DNA from: Yamagishiella unicocca
Taxonomy: Eukaryota > Chlorophyta > Chlorophyceae > Chlamydomonadales > Volvocaceae
DNA length: 64,000 bases
NCBI GenBank assembly: GCA_003116995.1
Contig: BDSL01000128.1
Span: forward strand, 124,001-188,000
Reading direction: 5' to 3'
Below, piece after piece: positions 56,604 through 64,000 of this stretch. Within the stretch, counting starts at the first letter, position 1, and the number at the start of each line of letters is the position of its first letter. Below the pieces are notes generated by a model. It had not been told where the DNA came from. It was given only the letters and a program-made list of their open reading frames with translations, and made no database searches. Made by a program: the position numbers and the translations under genes.

Positions 56604-57502
56604 ACCAGCGCTGAAGCACGTAAAACACAACGGAAAAAGATGCTGGGGACTGATGCATTGTGCCTGACAGCCGAGTCCGCCAAGTGCACCTGATGCGGCG
56701 GTGCCGCTCCGCCGGAATATTGACGCGGGGTAATAGTAGTCGTTACACTTTGTGTACGATTTTTGCGCATGTGGTGCTGGGAGAGGGGCCCTACGTGAGT
56801 GATAAAGATTTTGGTAGCGTTCAGCGCCGTGGCCGGATGGTGACTCCGAAGAAACATGAGAGGAAGCGAGAACCTCGAGTATGGTCTGGCCCAATGAGGG
56901 AGGCGACCTGAGAAGTTATGTCACGGAAAGTGAACACTTGGATCCCTAATGCAGGAAGCCCTGTTCTAGTACCTGGGGGGCATTACCCCTGAAATTTCCA
57001 TTCGCTATTTTTCGTGTGCCAGACTCCATGAGACAACCCTGACCAAACCTCCGTCCGTACGCAGGGCTTGGTTGTGCAATGTATGGAGCTGTGGTTGTAG
57101 TACAATGTTACCGTACAGGGTGTGGCCCTACTTTTGCTCCTTGTGCCCAGGCGCCCCAAGTCCGCGTAAAAACCCAGGACGGAAGGACAACGCCAGCTTT
57201 CCTCCCGCACTCCCACCCAACACACACACACAATCAGCTCAGCATTTATAAAACACAATCATGGTCCCAACGTGCGCCTGTCGTGATCATGATACATCAT
57301 CGGTCAGCTGGACGCACGCAGACTGCTCACCACAACACCCGTATCAAACGCAGACGCGTCCCCAACGACATGCAGCCAGACAACACCAATAGCCCCCGCT
57401 CGTTCACTCCGTACACCATCCCTAACATCTCCGACCACCACCGCCACCACTCCTACTGCGCATGCTGCTTTTTGGCCCCGTCGCCGCCTCGGCCCTGTGC
57501 GG
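56604..57502. other. Convergent 3' region
   Basis: About 0.9 kb between the stops of the tandem Trx-GST gene (+) and gene 11 (-). A reverse TGTAA at 56743-56747 is the candidate signal for gene 11. I found no forward TGTAA. No gene seen. Confidence 0.5.
56743..56747 (-). terminator. Candidate poly(A) signal TGTAA (gene 11)
   Basis: Reverse-strand TGTAA about 760 bases past the stop at 57503-57505. Confidence 0.35.
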
Positions 57503-60500
57503 TTAAGTCTTCTTCGGGGGGTGCGACGATCCCCGACGTACAAAGGCGCTGATGCACACGGTCGCGAGCGCCACCATGCCGCTTTGCATGACACCCGCCC
57601 ACAGCGAAGTGCCGTGCATCTTCTGGATGACCACCGCGCAGGGGCCTATGCGAAGTGCCAGGAGAGGGATCAGCACTGGCGGCCCGATGCCCATCAGTCC
57701 GATAGGCTGGGTCAGCATCTGCAAGGCAACAAGGAAGCGGTCCCGGTCTCAACCGAGGATGTTTGCCGGGGCGGCCCCAGGCGCGGTGGACCGGTGGTGG
57801 TCCCTGCTGCCAACCACGGATGGACCCTTCAGGTGTGACGAAAGGAATGCCGAGAATGAGTCCCCCTCCCCTGCTCCCCTGCGTCACCGGTCTCACACCA
57901 CCTCCCCTGCGAGCATACACGCCTAGGCAGCAGGCAGGCGATGGGTGTCGATACGGTGTGGACGGCACCCGGCTCCAGCTGCGGTTGCTGAGCTGCGCAG
58001 GCTACACCGTCGCACGAGCCACAGCACTGCGTGTAGGACCTCACCATGCTGCCTCACCTCCAGGAACCCAAAAATCGCCTGGTGCTGCTTCCGAAAACAC
58101 TGGCCGCTGGAGGGAAGGATGCCAGCCGCCTTCAGACACTTTGGGGTTGGGGGTGGCAACGACCGGGCGGCAGGGCGGGGACAAGAGGTGCAGGTTAGCG
58201 CGCCCGGCTCGACAAAGCTTGCAACCAGCCCAGGCGCTGTCCGACAGGATCGATGATGCAGAACAATATGGTATGCTCACGAAAACATCACTCCCCATGA
58301 ACCTGGCTATGCATGGCATGGCAGCAGTCCGAGACGAGAGAAGAAAAAGAAAAACGAAGCGACAGCTTAGTAGCGACGTTTCCCCTCAACGCGACGCGCA
58401 GCTCCCGCTAATCCGCTATACCACAGCAGCAGCGGCCAAACCAGCCAGCATCACCCACCAGGGTTGTCAGGAAGGGCACCTCATGAACCCAAATGGCAAT
58501 GGCGGTGCGGTGGGCGGCGTAGCTGGACGGCCGCAGCAGCAACCAAAGCAGCGGCGTGCCCATCACGGCCAGGAACGCCAGGGCGAACAGCTTGTGCGCT
58601 GGGGTGTTGTCATCGTCGAACAGCACGCTCTTTACCACCTGCGCGGGATTTCGAGGAAGACCCGCGGATGCCTGAGAAAACCGTTTAGCGCGGGAAGGGC
58701 ATCGCTAACTGCGAAGGTGCGGGCAAGACGGCAAGTACTGCGTCGGCTAGGGCAACGCAACCTGATCATCCTGATGTGCCAGGCAGGCCGCTGCACCCCG
58801 CTACTGTCCTTTGGTCCCTCGCTCGGTCGTCACCACGCCAGTGTGTGCATCTCCCAGCAGCCCAGCTACCAGCGGTACGGCACATGTTCCAAGGCGCAAA
58901 CGCGAATACGGTATGACTCATATGACTCACCATCATGTGTTTGAGGAGCACGACGCTCCAAATCAAGGTGTCGGCTCGCCAGCGGGGGCTGCGGAGGTAC
59001 GGCGCCGGGCCGACCTGCGGCGGAGACTGGCGGCGGCGCAGCAGCGACGCCGCCGCCGAGCAATCCGGCGCGGCCCACGAACCTGACGACGTCGACGGCG
59101 CCGCTGCGCTGCTGCCTGCCCCTGCGTCGGTGACGATGACGCCTTGGCCCCGCAACCCCGGTGCTTCGCCGGCCCCAGCTGGGCCAGGCGCCGCCGCCGC
59201 CGCCGCCATCATCGCGTCCGCCGCTGCCCCCCGCGCCGCCATAAAGCTCCTTCCAGCCGCCACCTCGACACCCCAGCGGTCCTGCAGCAGCTGCACGACA
59301 AGCGCGGCGCAAACCCACATGCCCTTCGTACACATGTACGACAGCAGTTGCTCGCCGTTCGCGGCCGCCTCCTCGAGCAACGCCGCCGTCATCACCCCCG
59401 CCGTGCGGCTGCCACCGCCGCCGCCGCCGCCATCGTCGTCGTCAGCCTCCCTCAGCGGCGGCGGCGCCGCCGCCAGCAGCCACGCCACGTCCGCCGCCAG
59501 CTCCGATAGGTGGTCCCGGTAGGCGAGCATTCGAGACACGCTGTACGGCGCGTCGCCGTACGGACCAGGCCCCGCCCCTTGCTCGTCCCAGGCATGGTAG
59601 TGTGCGGCGTGATGGTCGTACGCGTCGTTGATCTCCGCGACCGCCGCGGGGTCAGGAAGCACCAGGAGGGGCAGGGCCGCCAGCGGACGGGAGTTGGCGC
59701 TATGGGCCGTATGGGCCCTGTGGGCACGCGCACCCTCGTCCTCCATTCCGCTATCATCGTCGTCATCAAATCCAGGGACGCCTCCCTCCTGCTGTCTCGG
59801 CGGTAGCAGGTAGACGTACAGCGCCGCCGGCTGCTGTTGGGGTTGTCCCGCACCTAGCATCAGAGCCGTCAGCTGCACATGGGGCAGCACGGGAGGTATG
59901 GCGGGGGGAGGGCAGGAGAGGGGACAGGGCATCATGCACGGTAGGGGTTCAAGCCCGCAACCTTCATCCTTCAGGAACAATTGGGTCTATGGCGGTTGGC
60001 TGCTGTCCCAATGCCTGAGTGCCGCACGCACTACCGCCCACCCCTTTTGCTCTCGAACGCACCTAACGCCCCAAACTCACCGCTAAGACCCCCGGTAAGA
60101 CCACCGGTAAGACCACCGTAAAGACCACCGGTCAGACCCCCGGTCGGACCAGCTAACGCCCCAAACTCACCGGTAGGACCACCTGCACGACTGCTGTAGG
60201 CCACGACGCGGCCACCGGGTCCTCCCCCAGCATCGCCTCGTCACCACCATCGCCGCCGCCGTCATCGTCGCCGTGCGCCGCCGCCTGTGCGTCCACCGCC
60301 TGTGCGTCCACCGCCTGTGCGGCGCGCGCTGCCGCCGCCAGGCCGGAAGGTTGCCCCTCCGTCCCTCCCTGCTTCGACCCTCCCTGCTGCTGCTGCTGCC
60401 CCCCGCTCCCGAACAGCAGATCAACCTCGCAGTCCACCATCGCGCCCATCGATGTGCCGCCGCCGCTGCCGCCGCCAGCGGTGCCGCCGCTCCGCTGCGC

Positions 60501-63500
60501 CGCCACGACGACGCGCACCCGCAGCGCTGTGCCCCCGCCCGCCGCCGCTGCTGCTGCTGCTGCTGCTGCCGCAGCGCTGCCTCCGAAACCACCGGTGCGG
60601 CGCCGCTTCGGCCGCTGCAGCCGTGCGACGGCGGCCACAGCCTCAGACGACAGCATCACTCGCACCAGGACTCCGTCGTCGAGTCCTTGAGAGGAGCTGC
60701 CGGCAGCTGCATCGCCCGCGGGTGCCGCGGCGGGTGCTGACACCGCCACCATGTCCAGATAGCACGGCACCAGGTCAGCGGCGCCCGTGACTTCCACGCA
60801 ACCGCTACAGCTGCGGAAAGCGTCACCACCATTCAACACATCCTCATCCACCTCCACCTCCACCTCCGCGGCTGCGGCCGCGCCCCTAGCTCCCGGCTGC
60901 GGGTCCGAAACCGCGCCAGCGGCTGCGGCTTCGGCGGTGTCCGCGGCCTGCTCGTATAACTTCTGCAGCGCCAGCTGCAAGTCGCGCTCTGCGGCGCCGG
61001 CGTCGGCCTCCCCGAACACGACGTCCATGCTGCTGAGGGCGTTGCGACTCGGCAGGTACGACCTGTCGCCGCTAGACGTGGCTGCGGGGTTTACCTGGGT
61101 GACGGAGGTGCAGCTGCCGCCGCTGAGGCCCGCGCCGCCGCCAAAGCCCATGACGCCAGGGTCACTGACGTTGCCGGCTGGGCGGGAGCGGGGCAACCGC
61201 GGCGGCTTCGGCGCCGACACCACGGCATGCAGGAGCCTAGAGCCGCCGCCGCTCCCGCCGCCGCCGCTCCCGCCGCCGCCGCTCCCGCCGCCGCCGCTCC
61301 CGCCGCGCCCGCCGCCGCCGCCACCGCCGCTGCCGCCACTACAGCTGGCATGTGATTCGGATGCTTCGCGCATGCTGTCGATGTCGGCCGCTTCTGCGGC
61401 TGCTGACGCCGCCGCCAGCGCCAACTGGGAGCCATCAGCAGTGTCGGTTTTGCTGGTTTCGTCGTTGTTCACGTCTTCATCGCCGCCGCGGGGGCGTCTT
61501 CCCCAACCTATACCGGCTACGAGTGCATGCACCCGCGGGGGGTAGCGCGGCACCATCCCAATCCCTGTCACTCCGCCGCCGCCACCGTCACTACCGCCGC
61601 CAACACCGCCACTGCCGCCGCCGGCTCTGCGTGCCCTCGCGGGCAATCCGCCCGGCGCCGTGGCGGCGGCGGCGGCGGTGCCAAGCCGTTCGCGTTGTAC
61701 GGCAGCTGGTATGCTGGGTTCCGGAGCACCATGCGGCGAGCCATCGGCCTGGGGAGGAGCAGCAGGGCGGCCGCCCTGCCTCAGCACGCCAGCGGACCTG
61801 CGCGGGGAGGGGGAGAAGGATCCAGGGAGGGTGTCCTCAACAGCCACAACAACCCTTGCTGGCCCCCAACCTTCATAGTCAACGGCCCCAAACCGACAGC
61901 GCCTCATGCTGCAACATCCCACATCGAGCCAGCCAGCTGACAACCCCAACCCGTGGGGCCATCTGATATCCCCGACTGCTTACCTCGCCACTCGTACGAC
62001 CTGGATCAGGTGCACGCAGCCCCGCACCACCACACCGCCACCCAGCGCGCTCAGCAGGCTGTAGCGCGCCCGCCACTGGCGCCCGCCGCTGTCGCCGCCG
62101 TCGCCGCGGCCACCGGCACCTCCGTCGCTCTCGGACCTCGCCGCCGCCAGCGCCGCCGCCAGCGCCGCCACGGTGTTCTGGGAGCGTAACACGCGGGCGG
62201 CCACACCGGACACGGCGGCGGCGGCGGCGGGGAGGGACCCCTCATCGATGTGGTTGCGCAGCTTGATGCTGACGACGCGAGTGTTCAGACGCGACGTGTA
62301 GAGCGGCGGGGGCCAGCTCGGAGCCGGCCCACAGGGCGCTGATGCGCCGGTGCCCGGTGACGTGGCGGCAGCGGCGGGGCTCAAAAGGCGAAGCTCCAGG
62401 AAGGGCCGCCGCAGGAGCTTTGCCGTCTGGCTCGGAGCTCGGGTCAGCGTCTCCCGGGCAGGAGGGACCGGTGAGGCGGCGGGTAGTGCGGCGGATAGGG
62501 CGGTGGCGACGGCAGCCACCGGCGCTGACGTCGTCGCCGCCGGCATGCAGCCGCCGCCGGCGTTACCGCCCGCGCAGAAGCAGCAGCAGCAGCAGCTGTG
62601 CGTGCTACTGCTGCTGCTATTTGCGCTGCTGCTGGCTCTGCGGCTCACCGTGGTGACGACCGAGAGGGTGCGCCCGCCGCCGCCGTCGCCGCCCGCGAAG
62701 CTGACGCCAGACAGCCGCGAGCTTGCACCAGCCCCGCTGCCGCATGACGCACCTCCGCCTCCGCCTCCGGCCAGGTCGCTGACGTCAGCGTCTTCGCTGC
62801 AGCAGCCGGCACTGCCGCTGGGCGCTGCATCACGCCAGTTGTCCGCGCCAATCGCCTGTTCGCTGACGCCGCCGCCGCCGCCGCCGGCACCCTGCCCGCC
62901 TTGGCCGCCGTCGTCGCCGTCATCGCCGGCGGTGGCGGCGGCTGGCACCACTACAGCATGCCTTACGGCCAGCTGCACTGCCTCCGCAGACTGCTGGCTC
63001 TGCTTCTGTTGGCACCCAGAAGAGCAGCTGGCTGCGCGGCGGTTGGCTGGCTCCTTCGACGGCGCCACCGCCAGCCCCCTACAGAATGACGTCAGCGCCA
63101 CGGCGGCGGCGGTGACGCCTCTGCGGGCTTGGTGCAAGCATCGCCCCGGGCCGTACAGTACGACAGCTGGGAGCAGCACCACGCAGGCGACCACCACCAC
63201 GGCGGTGTGGAGGGGCTGCTGCACCGACCCGTGGGTCACAATGTCGGTGAGGGCGATGTGGGTCAGGATGAGGACGCACTCGGCGACGCTCACGGGCAGC
63301 TGCAAGCGCAAGGGTACCTGCGGGTCAGCACAATTAGTAAGCTACTCCTAACTCAGTTCTGGTGGGCACGTGTCAGAGCGGTTATTGCTACTGCGAGTTC
63401 TTGCCAAGGTGTACTACTGCCAGCAGAACGACGTGTGCCTGTTCGAGCACGTGTGTTTCGAGGCGCCCCTGGAGCTGGCGCTGGTGCGGGGGCACGCATC

Positions 63501-64000
63501 GGAGGGGTTACTGAGACGGGAGTGGTTGGCCCCTCCAGCAGCTGCACCCCGCCTCAGGACGAGCACGGCGGAACCTCAGGACGAGCACGACGGAACCTCA
63601 GGACGAGCACGACGGAACCTCAGGACGAGCACGACGGCACCTCAGGACGAGCACGACGGAACCTCAGGACGAGCACGGCGGAAGGGACGCAAGCAGGACG
63701 TGCCTTGTTGGTGATGATGGCGGCGACGGCGACGAACAGACAGCCCTTGTGCCGCGAGCCGGGAAAATAGTACTTGGCGGGAGTTAGCGGAAGTAGCATG
63801 GCGGCCGTGCTGCGGCCGTAGCGGCGCCAGAGGGCGATGGGCGAGAGCACGGTACTCTGGCGAGGGTGTGGGGAGATGGGGCGGCGGCGGGATGGGGCAG
63901 GTGGTGCGGGGTAATTGACACACGGTCCAGCGGAAGCTTGGCCATGGGCGGCGGCGCCTCGCCCGCCACCAGCATTACGCATGCCCGATCTGCTGTACGA
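57503..64000 (-). CDS. Large Gly/Ala-rich multi-pass membrane protein (5' partial)
   Basis: Exons in view: 64000-63922 (start beyond the window), 63856-63704, 63317-61984, 61797-60171, 59872-58931, 58638-58459, 58099-58058, 57718-57503 (TAA); about 1,520 residues, all phases joining. Hydrophobic segments appear at the N-terminal side (RHKGCLFVAVAAII; VAECVLILTHIALTDIV; LHTAVVVVACVVLLPAVVLY) and C-terminal side (KLFALAFLAVMGTPLLWLLL; PVLIPLLALRIGPCAVVI; MVALATVCISAFV). Between them lie about 1,000 residues of low-complexity Gly/Ala/Ser sequence with a few ordered islands (VVSIKLRNHIDEGSLPA; LQLALQKLYEQAADTAEAA; DGVLVRVMLSSEAVAAVARL; LEEAAANGEQLLSYMCTKGM). I recognise no family. The intron 63703-63318 has a GC donor and contains a foreign-looking exon on the other strand. 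Confidence 0.68.
60065..60150. repeat. Short tandem repeat (AAGACCACCGGT type)
   Basis: Five or six copies of a 13-16-bp unit in the gene 11 intron 59873-60170. Confidence 0.8.
61255..61335 (-). repeat. Coding Gly/Ser repeat
   Basis: Repeated 15-bp CCGCCGCCGCTCCCG units (sense strand reversed) encode GGSGG-type runs in gene 11. Confidence 0.85.
63391..63510 (+). pseudogene. Isolated exon-like fragment resembling NHLRC2/SOQ1 C-terminus
   Basis: The forward frame encodes LAKVYYCQQNDVCLFEHVCF and then EAPLELALVRG with ideal volvocine codon bias (all C/G third positions apart from one). The K-x-YYC-x5-VCL pattern is that of the final beta-strand module of NHLRC2/SOQ1-type (HAD-thioredoxin-NHL) proteins, recalled from memory. 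It stands alone: the sequence on both sides is gene 11 coding sequence on the opposite strand and a 22-bp repeat array. I call it a gene fragment, but a terminal exon of an unseen nested gene is possible. Confidence 0.5.
63552..63683. repeat. 22-bp tandem repeat, 6 copies
   Basis: CCTCAGGACGAGCACGACGG plus AA, in gene 11 intron 63318-63703, directly downstream of the NHLRC2-like fragment. Confidence 0.95.

Noticed and set aside
63552..63683. Regular repeat array as a possible CRISPR
   Set aside because: Contiguous 22-bp units without spacers, in a eukaryotic intron: a minisatellite.
1..64000. Transposons or retroelements
   Set aside because: I looked for reverse-transcriptase, integrase and transposase motifs and long terminal repeats and saw none; only small fold-back and dispersed motifs remain.

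Overview
The window is nuclear DNA of a green alga, most likely a volvocine (Chlamydomonas/Gonium/Volvox type). The signs are GC-rich coding sequence with strong third-position G/C bias, many short exons split by introns of a few hundred bases with GTGCGT/GTGAGT-type donors, TGTAA poly(A) signals, intron minisatellites, Ala/Gly/Gln-rich linkers, and a flagellar and plastid gene set. I saw no rRNA, convincing tRNA, CRISPR array or transposase/reverse-transcriptase gene. All gene models come from reading splice sites by eye and checking that exon phases join; they are not transcript-based.

Layout, left to right: (1) 1-4355 +, the 3' part of a PAN/Apple-cyclophilin fusion; (2) 6349-9610 -, a TVP38/TMEM64 (VTT)-family membrane protein; (3) 10496-12235 +, a small ankyrin-repeat protein; (4) 14079-19006 +, an R2R3-MYB transcription factor; (5) 21537-24163 +, an STPGR/SHIPPO-repeat, probably ciliary, protein; (6) 26476-28103 +, a lineage-type helical protein of unknown function, possibly organellar; (7) 29117-44415 -, a giant coiled-coil protein of about 34 exons that I identify as the FBF1 (transition-fibre) homologue; (8) 45983-47480 -, an HMGB-type HMG-box protein; (9) 49928-52949 -, augmin subunit 7 (AUG7); (10) 53528-56603 +, a tandem thioredoxin/GST-N-fold protein, probably plastidial; (11) 57503-64000 -, a large Gly/Ala-rich multi-pass membrane protein whose 5' end lies beyond the window.

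Genes 2/3 and 9/10 are divergent pairs with short shared promoters. Genes 1/2, 6/7 and 10/11 are convergent; the 3' UTRs of 6 and 7 probably overlap. Genes 5, 7 and 9 all concern cilia or microtubules, but nothing shows that they are co-regulated.

The points most worth a second look are: an isolated, forward-strand, well-biased exon resembling the C-terminus of NHLRC2/SOQ1 proteins, sitting antisense in an intron of gene 11; the long 11-residue (hendecad) coiled-coil arrays and P/Q-rich tandem repeats in the FBF1-like protein; a perfect 12-bp palindrome found five times; a seven-copy G-box array in a TMEM64-family intron; a PAN-cyclophilin with an altered catalytic pocket; and four apparent GC-AG introns.
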